The notes below the pieces were generated by a model that did not search any database, was not told the DNA's origin, and worked only from the letters and a program-made list of their open reading frames with translations. Source: Fibrisoma limi BUZ 3 (GTDB lineage Bacteria; Bacteroidota; Bacteroidia; Cytophagales; Spirosomataceae). Taken from it: a stretch of DNA of 64,000 nt. The stretch lies in the NCBI RefSeq assembly GCF_000296815.2, contig NZ_CAIT01000010.1, positions 62,001 to 126,000 of the forward strand, written 5' to 3'. The position numbers and the translations under genes are program-made. Of the stretch, positions 1-8,564 are shown one piece after another; position 1 is the first letter of the stretch, and each line of letters starts with the position of its first letter.

Positions 1-513
<513 letters not shown>

Positions 514-539
514 GGTTAGCCTAAATAGAGTAGAAAGTA

Positions 540-570
540 GGGTCAGGCCAGTTGGCCTGACCCTTTTTTA
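540..570 (+). terminator. Rho-independent terminator of rpoC
   Basis: An 11-bp perfect stem (GGGTCAGGCCA at 540-550 with TGGCCTGACCC at 553-563) with a minimal loop is followed by TTTTTT. It lies between rpoC and the next gene, whose start is only 16 bases further on. Confidence 0.9.
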
Positions 571-585
571 TAAACCTACCTCAAC

Positions 586-906
586 ATGAATACGCAAGAA
601 CCTAACAATGAGGGTTCGATTGACGTCGAACTAACCGAAGAAATCGCTGAAGGTATTTACGCCAATCTGGCCATGATTGCCCATTCCAACAGTGAGTTCA
701 TCCTGGACTTTATTCGGTTGATGCCCGGTGTTCCTAAGGCGAAAGTAAAAGCCCGCATCATCCTGACGCCGGAACATGCCAAGCGACTGCTGGATGCACT
801 GCGTGAAAACATTAGTCGGTACGAAGAAGCGTATGGCGGAATCAATCAGCCAACGGATACATTCCGTTTTCCCTCAGGCTTTAGCGGGCCGGTGGGGCAG
901 GCGTAG
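586..906 (+). CDS. DUF3467 family protein
   Basis: Small acidic protein of 106 residues. The central block (YANLAMIAHSNSEFILDFI, then a segment ending LTPEHAKRLLDAL) matches the DUF3467 family, in which a short beta-rich domain with a conserved F-x-x-D-F is followed by a helix; no reaction is known for the family. There is no signal peptide or membrane segment, so it is cytoplasmic. It sits between rpoC and rpsL, a position I would expect to be conserved in relatives. The start at 586 is directly downstream of the rpoC terminator and has no Shine-Dalgarno sequence. Confidence 0.85.
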   Translation: MNTQEPNNEGSIDVELTEEIAEGIYANLAMIAHSNSEFILDFIRLMPGVPKAKVKARIILTPEHAKRLLDALRENISRYEEAYGGINQPTDTFRFPSGFSGPVGQA

Positions 907-979
907 GTTGGTTTGTGGTTTATAGTTTGAGTTGATCGAATAATAACTCCAGACTACGTACTAAATACCAGCTCATGCA

Positions 980-1009
980 TTGACATTCAGCCACTTTTCG
1001 CTATCTTTG
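980..1009 (+). promoter_or_regulatory. Bacteroidetes-type promoter of rpsL-rpsG
   Basis: A TTG at 980-982 and TATCTTTG at 1002-1009 are separated by 19 bp. This fits the Bacteroidetes housekeeping sigma consensus (TTG, 17-23 bp, TAnnTTTG) exactly. Transcription would start near 1015, about 40 bases before the rpsL ATG. Confidence 0.75.
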
Positions 1010-1053
1010 CACCTCAAATTTCGAGAAGACTGTTTTTTGTAACCAAATTAAGT

Positions 1054-1479
1054 ATGCCTACCATACAACAATTAGTACGCAAAGGCCGTGAAAAACTGGA
1101 GTTTAAGTCGAAATCTCCGGCTCTTGACGCCTGCCCTCAACGTCGGGGTGTGTGTACGCGTGTGTACACAACGACGCCTAAAAAGCCGAACTCAGCGCTG
1201 CGCAAAGTAGCTCGGGTACGGTTGTCGAACAACAAAGAAGTTAACGCCTACATTCCTGGCGAAGGCCACAACCTGCAGGAGCACTCAATCGTGCTGATCC
1301 GCGGAGGCCGGGTGAAAGACCTGCCGGGTGTTCGTTACCACATTGTACGTGGAGCGCTCGATACGGCCGGTGTAAATGGTCGTCTGCAAAGCCGCTCGAA
1401 ATACGGTGCCAAACGTCCGAAACCAGGTCAGGCTCCGGCAGCCGGCAAAGGTGCGCCAGCAAAAGGTAAAAAGAAATAA
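1054..1479 (+). CDS. rpsL: 30S ribosomal protein S12
   Basis: Ribosomal protein S12 sits at the decoding centre of the small subunit and affects translational fidelity. The sequence starts [12 protein letters not shown] and contains [15 protein letters not shown], with the lysines where streptomycin-resistance substitutions occur, and [13 protein letters not shown], with the aspartate that is methylthiolated in many bacteria. At 141 residues it is longer than the usual 124 because of a lysine/alanine/proline-rich tail after KYGAKRPK. It is the first gene of an rpsL-rpsG pair, 73 bases apart, transcribed from the promoter at 980-1009. No Shine-Dalgarno sequence precedes the ATG. Confidence 0.98.
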   Translation: MPTIQQLVRKGREKLEFKSKSPALDACPQRRGVCTRVYTTTPKKPNSALRKVARVRLSNNKEVNAYIPGEGHNLQEHSIVLIRGGRVKDLPGVRYHIVRGALDTAGVNGRLQSRSKYGAKRPKPGQAPAAGKGAPAKGKKK

Positions 1480-1552
1480 TTAACAAAATCTGACTGGGCG
1501 TGAAGATGAAGTATGGACACGTTCAGAGTAAGACCAAAAATCTGAAGACACA

Positions 1553-2020
1553 ATGAGAAAGGCGAAACCGCCCAAGCGTTACGTGTTACCCGACCCTAAG
1601 TTTAAAGAGGTCCTGGTAACCAAATTTGTGAACAACCTGATGTACGAGGGCAAGAAAAGCCTTGCGTACTCTATCTTCTACGATGCCCTTGAGGTTGTGG
1701 CTAAGCGTACAAACGACAATGGCCTGGAGATATGGAAGAAGGCGTTGAACAACGTTATGCCGTCGGTCGAAGTTAAGAGCCGTCGCGTTGGTGGTGCTAC
1801 GTTTCAGGTACCCACCGAAGTACGGGCAGATCGGAAAGTCTCGGTAGGCATGAAATGGCTGATCCGCTATGCTCGTTCGCGGGGTGAAAAAACAATGGTA
1901 GACCGACTGGCTGCTGAAATCATTGCTGCATCAAAAGGTGAAGGTGCTGCTGTGAAGAAGAAAGATGATACGCACCGTATGGCAGAAGCAAACAAGGCGT
2001 TCTCGCACTTCCGGTTCTAA
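1553..2020 (+). CDS. rpsG: 30S ribosomal protein S7
   Basis: Primary rRNA-binding protein that nucleates assembly of the 30S head domain. Its 155 residues match the usual bacterial length, and the start [17 protein letters not shown] and the block [24 protein letters not shown] are typical of S7. It follows rpsL as in the classical str operon, but the operon ends here: a strong terminator follows within 30 bases and no fusA or tufA is next. fusA must therefore lie elsewhere in this genome. Confidence 0.98.
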   Translation: MRKAKPPKRYVLPDPKFKEVLVTKFVNNLMYEGKKSLAYSIFYDALEVVAKRTNDNGLEIWKKALNNVMPSVEVKSRRVGGATFQVPTEVRADRKVSVGMKWLIRYARSRGEKTMVDRLAAEIIAASKGEGAAVKKKDDTHRMAEANKAFSHFRF

Positions 2021-2045
2021 TCAGCCTGTTCATAGATTAACTGTC

Positions 2046-2073
2046 AAAAGCCATCCAACATTGGATGGCTTTT
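2046..2073. terminator. Terminator after rpsG
   Basis: A perfect 13-bp inverted repeat (AAAAGCCATCCAA at 2046-2058, TTGGATGGCTTTT at 2061-2073) has its T-run inside the stem. It closes the rpsL-rpsG transcript 26 bases after the rpsG stop and lies just ahead of the next ATG at 2089. Confidence 0.85.
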
Positions 2074-2088
2074 GTAGTTTTGTGAGGT

Positions 2089-2979
2089 ATGACGACCTTA
2101 GAAAACGACCAGCTCAGGGTTAGTATCCGGCCAAAAGGCGCTGAACTGACATCTATCTTTCATAAGCCGACTAATACCGAACACCTCTGGCAGGCTGATC
2201 CATCGGTATGGGGCTGGCACGCGCCGAACCTGTTTCCGATAGTAGGTGGTTGCCTGAACAACCAATTGAACATTCAGGGGAAAAGCTACCCGATGGAACG
2301 ACATGGCTTTGCGCGTCAATCAACGTTCATGCTGGTTGAATCTACTACATCACATGCCGTGTTTTCTTTGACGTCAAACAGCCAGACAGAAGCTGCTTAC
2401 CCGTATCGTTTTGAATTTCAGGTTATCTATGAACTCAACGAGTCGACCATTCAGGTAACGTACCGGGTGCAAAACGAGGATCAGCAGACAATGTACTTTT
2501 CTGTTGGAGCCCATCCCGCTTTTCGTGTACCTTTTAACGAAGACGAGGACTACGAAGATTACTTCATTGAGTTCGATAAAGAAGAGGAATTGCATACTCA
2601 TGTTTTGTCATCAGCCGGATTGTTTACGGGCGAAACCCGTCCTGTTGCGCTGGAAGCTGAAGATACGCGACTGCCACTAACAAAACATTTGTTTGATCAG
2701 GATGCGCTTGTTTTCAAATCGTTGAACTCCCGTCAGGTTTCTCTCAAAAGCTGGAAACATAGCAAAGCAGTCACGCTCGATTTTGCCGACTTTCCTTACT
2801 TGGGTATCTGGGCTAAACCGGGCGCACCTTTTGTATGTATTGAACCCTGGCTTGGATGCGCCGACAGCGAAGGACAACCAGTGCCAATTCAGGAGAAAGA
2901 AGCGATTCAGCACATCGGGGCGGGGGGCGTATTTAATGCATCATTTTCCATCCGAATCACCGAAGAAATATTGCTGTAA
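2089..2979 (+). CDS. Aldose 1-epimerase family protein (mutarotase-like)
   Basis: Protein of 296 residues with the galactose-mutarotase fold of the LacX/YeaD-like branch. Near the N-terminus are ISIRPKGAEL-like residues (SIRPKGAELTSIFH) and LWQADPSVWGWHAPNLFPIVG, then RHGFAR, and later FSVGAHPAFRVP with the conserved histidine. The end WLGCADSEG...IQEKEAI is also typical. Known members interconvert the alpha and beta anomers of sugars; the exact sugar cannot be told here. No signal peptide is present, so it should act in the cytoplasm. It is monocistronic between two terminators and converges on the OmpA-type gene. Confidence 0.88.
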   Translation: MTTLENDQLRVSIRPKGAELTSIFHKPTNTEHLWQADPSVWGWHAPNLFPIVGGCLNNQLNIQGKSYPMERHGFARQSTFMLVESTTSHAVFSLTSNSQTEAAYPYRFEFQVIYELNESTIQVTYRVQNEDQQTMYFSVGAHPAFRVPFNEDEDYEDYFIEFDKEEELHTHVLSSAGLFTGETRPVALEAEDTRLPLTKHLFDQDALVFKSLNSRQVSLKSWKHSKAVTLDFADFPYLGIWAKPGAPFVCIEPWLGCADSEGQPVPIQEKEAIQHIGAGGVFNASFSIRITEEILL

Positions 2980-2980
2980 A

Positions 2981-3014
2981 CAAAAGACCCGGGCGAACTC
3001 GCCCGGGTCTTTTG
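2981..3014. terminator. Bidirectional terminator
   Basis: A perfect 15-bp stem (2981-2995 with 3000-3014) encloses the loop AACT, with A-run and T-run ends. It lies between the convergent epimerase-like gene and the OmpA-family gene and would serve both. Confidence 0.9.
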
Positions 3015-3043
3015 TTATGATGTGACTGACGTAGTAGCCAACC

Positions 3044-3916
3044 TTACTTGTCATCGGTTGCAGGACCTTCTTCACCGGTTGAAACCAGGTTGAAGAACTG
3101 ATCAAGTTTCGGCGTCAAGATGATTTCCGTACGGCGGTTTACCTGACGGGTCGATGCAGTGGCGTTGTCGGCTTTAGGCGCATATTCGCCACGGCCTCCG
3201 GCAGTCAGACGAGCTGGGCTGATCCCAAATTTGTTTTGCAGCATCCGAACAACAGACGTTGCCCGCAGTACGCTAAGATCCCAGTTGTCTTTGATGTACT
3301 GAGTTGAGATAGGTACGATGTCCGTGTGGCCTTCAACCAGAATGTTCAGGTCCTTGTGGTCAGCGGCCACTTTAGCCACTTTACCCAATACTGTTTCAGC
3401 ACGGGCGTTGATGTCGTAGCTACCTGACCGGAACAGCATTTTGTCGGAGATCGATACGTAAACAACTCCACCACGAACTTCAACCTGTACGTCCTCATCA
3501 TTGACATCTTCCAGAGAGCGTTTCAGGCTTCTAACGAGGACAAGGTTAATCGAGTCTTTCTTCTGCATAGACGACGACATACCTGCAATCGTTTCCAGCG
3601 ATTTCTTCATACTTTCAGCCCCTGCTTTGCTGACAACTGACAGATCGGCCATGCGGTCGAGCAGGTTGCTGTTGTTTTTCTTCAGATAGTCTAGCTGGTT
3701 CTGCAGGTCGCTCAGTTGCTTATCCTTGTTCTGGATGTCAGTTTCCCGAGTAGCCAGTTGAGTCCGCAGATCAGCCGTACGCCGGTCGCAATCATTCAAC
3801 GAAGCCTGGGCTTTGTCGCGAGCCTCCTGAAGGGCTTTGATCTCGGCCAGTCGTTTCTTACTAGCACAGGAAGATAGCAGGGATAGAATAGCGCAGGCAA
3901 ACAGTAAACGCTTCAT
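3044..3916 (-). CDS. OmpA/MotB-domain lipoprotein
   Basis: Probable outer-membrane lipoprotein that anchors to peptidoglycan. Residues 1-17 form a lipoprotein signal with lipobox L-S-S-C (Cys17). Residues about 20-90 are charged heptad-like coiled coil. The C-terminal OmpA-like domain covers about 150-270, with EGHTDIVP at 195-202, NWDLSVLRA at 211-219 and NRRTEII at 260-266, the elements that bind diaminopimelate in this family. Length is 290 residues. It is transcribed alone; a possible -10 type element lies upstream at 4003-4010. The coiled coil plus OmpA arrangement resembles Pal-like tethers, but it is not the standard pal gene context, as no tolB is nearby. Confidence 0.9.
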   Translation of the reverse strand: MKRLLFACAILSLLSSCASKKRLAEIKALQEARDKAQASLNDCDRRTADLRTQLATRETDIQNKDKQLSDLQNQLDYLKKNNSNLLDRMADLSVVSKAGAESMKKSLETIAGMSSSMQKKDSINLVLVRSLKRSLEDVNDEDVQVEVRGGVVYVSISDKMLFRSGSYDINARAETVLGKVAKVAADHKDLNILVEGHTDIVPISTQYIKDNWDLSVLRATSVVRMLQNKFGISPARLTAGGRGEYAPKADNATASTRQVNRRTEIILTPKLDQFFNLVSTGEEGPATDDK

Positions 3917-3953
3917 GGGCTTTGATTAACTTTAAAACAGTGCTGAACGAAAA

Positions 3954-3971
3954 GACGGTCAACTAACCGTC
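3954..3971. promoter_or_regulatory. Inverted repeat in the OmpA-family leader
   Basis: GACGGT at 3954-3959 and ACCGTC at 3966-3971 form a small dyad with a six-base spacer about 40 bases upstream of the lipoprotein start. It could be an operator or an mRNA hairpin; sequence alone cannot decide. Confidence 0.25.
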
Positions 3972-4002
3972 ATTTATTAAGTATGTTGGGTTAATTTTTG
4001 GA

Positions 4003-4010
4003 CAAAATTA
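4003..4010 (-). promoter_or_regulatory. Candidate -7 element for the OmpA-family gene
   Basis: On the minus strand this reads TAATTTTG, a full match to TAnnTTTG, about 87 bases before the ATG at 3916. I find no TTG at the proper upstream spacing, so the promoter call is tentative. Confidence 0.35.
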
Positions 4011-4143
4011 ATAAAAACGCTGGTTTTATTACGTGATAATTTTTAAAGCCGGTTCTTTATTTTGTTGAACTTTGCTTAATGAAACGCTGATCAGCATTCC
4101 TGCTTGTTGCTTCTGATAAGCTCGGAAAGCAGCCTGTTCGATT

Positions 4144-5544
4144 TTACAAAAGTTGGCTTACCCCATAAGCACTCACTCCCAGAATTGATAGAACACTTAC
4201 CCAAAACCAGACGTCGTACCACAGTGAGGGCGTTAGCTCAGGTGGTAGCTGGCGGTACCGAAACATAAACGCAGCCCAGACAACTACCAGCAGCAGTACG
4301 GACGTAGCCAGACCGCCGAGCAGAATCATCAGGACCGGTAATTTGATGAATAGAAACAGTAGGCACCATATAGTAGGAAATGCACAGGATAAAATGGATA
4401 ACGTGCGTTTTCGGGCTGCCGGATCATCGAAACGAACCCAGCCAAGTTGTCCAAAGGCATCGCCAAAGATGCGGGCCCAACTGGCTGTGGCTGTAAACAA
4501 GGTTGAATACAGCACGAAAAAGGCACCGACCAGAAAAACCACTTTTGCGCCCGGCCCGAGCGTAGTGGTCATAAGCCGGGACAGTGTTTCAACCATAGCG
4601 TAGCCTTCAGGGATCTGGCCATGTTCATGCAATAGCGAAGCACCAAGCAGGTAAAATGCGGCCGTCACGGTTGTGTAGACGACCATCGAAAAAAGGGCAT
4701 CAACGGTCATGACCCGAATCCAGCCCCGCGCCCGTTCGGCCCAGGCACTGGCTTCGTTGTCAGGTGATAATACGCGAGGGCCTACGTAGGTAGCGTAGCC
4801 TTTTTCAATGCACCAGTAGTTATAATACATAATTTCGTCGCCCCCAACGCCCGTAATGCCGAAGGCGGCTAAGGCGACACCGACCGTAGCCGGAGGTAGT
4901 GAAAACGTTAAGCCTGATCCGAGTTCTTCGCCACTGATAGCGTAGGGCGTCCATTGCAACAGCAGCACCGACAGTAAGATCAAGCCGGTGAAGCCAATAA
5001 TCATCAAAAGGGTACCTTTCTCAATCCAGCCGTAGTTGCCCCGGTAGATAAGCAAAGCAGTTATAACAGCCGACAGGATAGCCCACCACGAAACGCTGAG
5101 AACAGGCAAGGCCATGTTAAGAACCAGAGCCACGCCCCCCACGATACCGCCCACCTGTAACAACTTAAGTCCCTGTAAGCTCAGCCATACCCAGATCGTC
5201 CAATGCGTAGCCTGAATCCGCCACCCCGGCAGCCGGTTCAGCGACTGCATGGTTGGTAGGCCGGTATAGATCGCGTTTTTGCCAAATTCGATCTGTAAAG
5301 CCACTTTCACGAGGCAACTGACCAGAATTACCCAGAACGTAACGAAGCCCGCTTTAGCCCCCAATGCCGTAGTCGCAATGAGTTCGCCGGAGCCGACAAT
5401 GGCCGCGGACAAAATGAAACCGGGCCCCAGATGACGTAGACGACCGACAAAGGTTGTTGGCGCGGGTCGTATTCGAGTGGCTGATAATACGTATGGATCA
5501 TGCAGTTCCGCAGCCGACGGAGGAGTGGGGGTTGTAGCAGACAT
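4144..5544 (-). CDS. Nramp-superfamily transporter lacking canonical metal motifs
   Basis: Integral membrane protein of 466 residues with about 11-12 hydrophobic segments. The first membrane helix aligns with Nramp (HLGPGFILSAAIVGSGELIA), but the DPGN metal motif is GSGE here (residues 51-54). In the sixth helix the MPH(N) motif is replaced by MYYN (239-242) within GDEIMYYNYW. Canonical Nramps import Mn2+ or Fe2+ with protons through exactly these residues, so the substrate of this clade is uncertain. I chose the ATG at 5544; an upstream in-frame GTG at 5583 adds 13 residues with no typical features. It is divergent from the lactonase gene and probably transcribed alone. Confidence 0.85.
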   Translation of the reverse strand: MSATTPTPPSAAELHDPYVLSATRIRPAPTTFVGRLRHLGPGFILSAAIVGSGELIATTALGAKAGFVTFWVILVSCLVKVALQIEFGKNAIYTGLPTMQSLNRLPGWRIQATHWTIWVWLSLQGLKLLQVGGIVGGVALVLNMALPVLSVSWWAILSAVITALLIYRGNYGWIEKGTLLMIIGFTGLILLSVLLLQWTPYAISGEELGSGLTFSLPPATVGVALAAFGITGVGGDEIMYYNYWCIEKGYATYVGPRVLSPDNEASAWAERARGWIRVMTVDALFSMVVYTTVTAAFYLLGASLLHEHGQIPEGYAMVETLSRLMTTTLGPGAKVVFLVGAFFVLYSTLFTATASWARIFGDAFGQLGWVRFDDPAARKRTLSILSCAFPTIWCLLFLFIKLPVLMILLGGLATSVLLLVVVWAAFMFRYRQLPPELTPSLWYDVWFWVSVLSILGVSAYGVSQLL

Positions 5545-5645
5545 AAGGCTGGTGCGCTGATGGAACTTACAAAATCGGCTCACGACAGTAGATTAGCGGG
5601 CCTGTTTTGTTTATCGTCAAAGCAACATTGCCTTATTTTCTCCTT

Positions 5646-6770
5646 ATGAAATCGTTTCTCACTACCATTCTATGCCTGCTTATGATGAGTGCCTATGCTC
5701 AGTCAGCTAAAGAAATCTTGTACGTTGGTACCTACTCGGTGCGGGGTAGCGAGGGGATTTATGTGTTCGAATTCGATCGGGCGACCGGCAATCTGAAACA
5801 GATGCAAACCGTGCCGAACGACAAAAGCCCGTCATTTCTGGCTATTCATCCGTCTGGGAAGTATTTATATTCCGTCAATGAAGGCGCTGATAAAAACGGT
5901 GGGGTGAGTGCCTATGCCATTGAGCCAAAAACCGGCAACTTGAATCCCCTGAATCAGCAGCCATCGAAGGGACGGGGGCCTTGCCATGTCAGTGTCGATC
6001 AAACCGGTAAGCTGGCGTTTGTATCAAATTATGGAGGAGGCACTTTCACGGTGCTGCCAATCAAGGCAGATGGAACACTGGGTGAACCAACAGAATCGAT
6101 GGAGTACACCGGCAGCGGCCCTAACCAGCAGCGGCAGGAAAAACCGCATATCCATTCGGCAACTCTTTCGCCTGATAACCGCTTTGTATACGTAGCTGAT
6201 CTTGGTTCTGACAAAGTATATATCTACGACATTGATCCGGCAAGCGGCAAGGTGAAACCAGCGGCAACTCCCTTTGTCTCCGTAAAGCCCGGTTCGGGAC
6301 CTCGCCACCTGGCCATTCATCCCAACGGTCGCTACGTTTATGTGGTTGAGGAGCTGACTTCGGCGGTGGCTACTTTTAAGCGTGATGCCAAAACCGGGGC
6401 ATTAACACTGATTCAGGACAATGTAAAGACGCTGCCTGCCGACTTCAGCGGTAACAATACCAGTGCAGACATTCATACCGATCCTACCGGTAAATACTTG
6501 TATCAGTCAAACCGGGGGTACAACGCGCTGGCCATATTGTCGATTGCTAAAGACGGTACTGTGACGCTGATGGGACAGCAGCCGACGGGTGGTAAAACTC
6601 CCCGTAACTTTATGGTTGATCCGAAAGGCCAATACGTGCTGGCCGCTAATCAGGAGACGGATAACATCACTGTGTTCCGGCTCGATCCAAAAACCGGAAA
6701 GTTGACCGACACTGGTAAATCCGTAAGTGTACCCTCGCCGGTCTGTCTGAAGCTCATGACCGTTCAGTAA
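5646..6770 (+). CDS. Secreted lactonase-family beta-propeller protein
   Basis: Protein of 374 residues of the 6-phosphogluconolactonase (YbhE/Pgl-like, seven-bladed beta-propeller) family. Repeats such as FLAIHPSGKYLYSVNE, GPCHVSVDQTGKLAFVSNYG and GPRHLAIHPNGRYVYVVEE mark the blades. The start chosen gives a clean signal peptide (MKSFLTTILCLLMMSAYA, then QS), so the protein is exported; this argues against a role in cytoplasmic pentose phosphate metabolism and for hydrolysis of an extracytoplasmic lactone. An upstream in-frame ATG at 5607 would spoil the signal sequence. No operon partner is seen. Confidence 0.87.
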   Translation: MKSFLTTILCLLMMSAYAQSAKEILYVGTYSVRGSEGIYVFEFDRATGNLKQMQTVPNDKSPSFLAIHPSGKYLYSVNEGADKNGGVSAYAIEPKTGNLNPLNQQPSKGRGPCHVSVDQTGKLAFVSNYGGGTFTVLPIKADGTLGEPTESMEYTGSGPNQQRQEKPHIHSATLSPDNRFVYVADLGSDKVYIYDIDPASGKVKPAATPFVSVKPGSGPRHLAIHPNGRYVYVVEELTSAVATFKRDAKTGALTLIQDNVKTLPADFSGNNTSADIHTDPTGKYLYQSNRGYNALAILSIAKDGTVTLMGQQPTGGKTPRNFMVDPKGQYVLAANQETDNITVFRLDPKTGKLTDTGKSVSVPSPVCLKLMTVQ

Positions 6771-6933
6771 ATATGCTGTCGTGTTGAGCCAGGTTATCGG
6801 CCTGCCTGATCAGTGTGGGGTTGAATAAAAGCCCATTTACTCAACTTTTTTGGGGCTTTGACAATAAAAGATGGATAGAAACAACTAATTCTCGGATAAA
6901 GCCGTTATCTTTAGAAGTTGTTAAGAAAATACA

Positions 6934-7125
6934 ATGCAAACAGGAACAGTTAAGTTTTTTAATGAGTCGAAAGGATTCGGCTTCATTAAGCCGGATGTTG
7001 CCGGTGATGACATTTTCGTCCACGCATCGGGACTCATTGACCAGATTCGTGAAAACGATAAGGTGAAATTCGAAGTTGAACGCGGCAAAAAAGGTTTAAA
7101 TGCCGTCAACGTCGAAGTTGTTTAG
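6934..7125 (+). CDS. Cold-shock domain protein
   Basis: Single cold-shock domain of 63 residues that binds single-stranded RNA or DNA through the RNP1 motif KGFGFI (13-18) and RNP2-like DIFVHAS (26-32). The start MQTGTVKFFNESKGFGFI is typical for Bacteroidetes Csp proteins. The leader contains TATCTTTA at 6906-6913, close to the Bacteroidetes -7 element, but without a good TTG. A palindromic terminator follows 35 bases after the stop, so it is monocistronic. Confidence 0.95.
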   Translation: MQTGTVKFFNESKGFGFIKPDVAGDDIFVHASGLIDQIRENDKVKFEVERGKKGLNAVNVEVV

Positions 7126-7160
7126 ATCGGAAGCCACTGAGGATTTAAGCTAACGTTAAG

Positions 7161-7184
7161 AACATGCCGTACGGCATGTTTTTT
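7161..7184 (+). terminator. Terminator of the cold-shock gene
   Basis: The perfect palindrome AACATGCC-GTAC-GGCATGTT (7161-7180) runs into TTTTTT. It contains an ATG in frame with the next gene, which should not be taken as that gene's start. Confidence 0.85.
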
Positions 7185-7307
7185 CGTTTTATGGGGTTCC
7201 TACGCAATTCGGTACACCAAGCCATAAGGTTGTATAGCCTAAACTCATCCATTGTTGATTATAGCTTCAGCATGCGAAAACTGTCTTGTCCGGGCGTATT
7301 TTTGGGT

Positions 7308-8423
7308 ATGAAGAACAGGCTGATCTTTACATTTTTAACCTGCTGTACGTTGACCATTACGCTGGCCCAATCCAACAAACGCCCCCGGGAGTATGGTATT
7401 CGATTTGGGGTGATGCCAACCGGATCGCTGAATGCCATTACCGACGTACCTGGCGTTCGCGTAGGCCAGGTTACGATTCAGCAGGGAGCCAACATCCGCA
7501 CTGGAGTAACGGCCATTCTGCCGCATGAGGGTAACATCTTTCAGCAAAAAGCACCAGCGGCCATTTACATTGGGAATGGATTTGGTAAGCTTACCGGCTA
7601 CAGCCAGGTAGAAGAGCTGGGTACGCTTGAAACCCCTATTGTGCTAACCAATACGTTGAGCGTCCCGACCGCAACGGATGCGCTGATTGACTATACGCTG
7701 GCTCAGCCTGCTAACGGAGAAGTCCGCTCAGTGAATCCCGTAGTGGGTGAAACAAACGACGGGTATCTGAATGACATTCGCGGGCGACATATTACTAAAC
7801 AGCACGTACTTCAGGCGCTTCAACAAGCCAGAACCGGGCCGGTTGAAGAAGGCAATGTGGGTGCCGGCACCGGCACCGTCTGCTTCGGCTACAAAGGCGG
7901 TATCGGTACGTCCTCCCGGAAATTACCTACGTCGCTGGGCGGTTATACTGTAGGCGTATTGGTCCAGACTAACTTCGGGGGTGTTCTACAGATTGCCGGC
8001 GTGCCGGTTGGGGTGAAGCTCGGTAAGTACAGCTTTAAGGAAAAACTCGATGGCTCGTGCATGATGGTTGTGCTGACAGATGCTCCTCTGGATGCTCGTA
8101 ATCTCAAGCGCCTGGCGAAACGGGCGTTCATGGGGCTGGCCCGTACGGGAGGCATTGCCTCGAACGGCAGCGGGGATTACGTCATTGCCGTGTCGACGGC
8201 ATACCGCATTCCGCACGAGACAACCAATCCGTTCGATGAGGTAAAACTGCTGCGCAACGATAACATGTCTCCCCTTTTCATGGCGGCTATTGAAGCTACC
8301 GAAGAAGCGATCATCAACTCCCTTTTCGCGGCTCAATCCCTCACCGGCGATCAGGGGCATCAGGTTGACGCTCTGCCGGTTAATCAGGTACTTGATCTGC
8401 TGCGGAAAGCAGGTCAAATTTAA
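7308..8423 (+). CDS. P1-family peptidase (DmpA/BapA-like aminopeptidase)
   Basis: N-terminal nucleophile peptidase of the DmpA / beta-peptidyl aminopeptidase family, 371 residues from the start chosen. The opening REYGIRFGVMPTGSLNAITDVPGVRVGQ is diagnostic in parts (GIRFG, NAITDVPGV). The autocleavage site is expected before Ser250 in LDGSCMMVVLTDAPL, and SNGSGDY at 286-291 supplies further active-site residues. ATG 7308 gives a signal peptide (MKNRLIFTFLTCCTLTITLAQ), so it is probably periplasmic. Upstream in-frame ATGs at 7272 and inside the preceding terminator at 7164 are less likely. The substrate could be N-terminal D- or beta-residues of peptides. Confidence 0.88.
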   Translation: MKNRLIFTFLTCCTLTITLAQSNKRPREYGIRFGVMPTGSLNAITDVPGVRVGQVTIQQGANIRTGVTAILPHEGNIFQQKAPAAIYIGNGFGKLTGYSQVEELGTLETPIVLTNTLSVPTATDALIDYTLAQPANGEVRSVNPVVGETNDGYLNDIRGRHITKQHVLQALQQARTGPVEEGNVGAGTGTVCFGYKGGIGTSSRKLPTSLGGYTVGVLVQTNFGGVLQIAGVPVGVKLGKYSFKEKLDGSCMMVVLTDAPLDARNLKRLAKRAFMGLARTGGIASNGSGDYVIAVSTAYRIPHETTNPFDEVKLLRNDNMSPLFMAAIEATEEAIINSLFAAQSLTGDQGHQVDALPVNQVLDLLRKAGQI

Positions 8424-8530
8424 CCGGACATGCCTGAATAAAATAAATTGAAAAACAAAACAGTCGGGCTAAGTAGTTTACCTCAACAGTATCCGCGTTT
8501 TGTTTACCTCCCCGGATGAGCTAACTAATT

Positions 8531-8555
8531 AACCCTTTGGAGGTTAAGGGTTTTC
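8531..8555. terminator. Weak hairpin before the M48 gene
   Basis: AACCCTT (8531-8537) and AAGGGTT (8546-8552) flank an 8-base loop and are followed by TTC. It may terminate the P1 peptidase transcript or lie in the M48 leader. Confidence 0.35.
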
Positions 8556-8564
8556 TGAGCAAAT

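Noticed and set aside
2064-2082. Promoter for the epimerase-like gene using TAGTTTTG at 2075
   Set aside because: The nearest TTG is only 11 bp upstream, and transcription would start at the ATG itself.
6828-6859. Terminator of the lactonase gene (AAAGCCC/GGGCTTT)
   Set aside because: The loop is 18 bases, the stem has only 7 bp and no T-run follows, so it is too weak to call.
7164-7307. Longer N-terminus for the P1 peptidase starting at ATG 7164
   Set aside because: That ATG lies inside the cold-shock gene terminator, and the signal peptide begins only at 7308.
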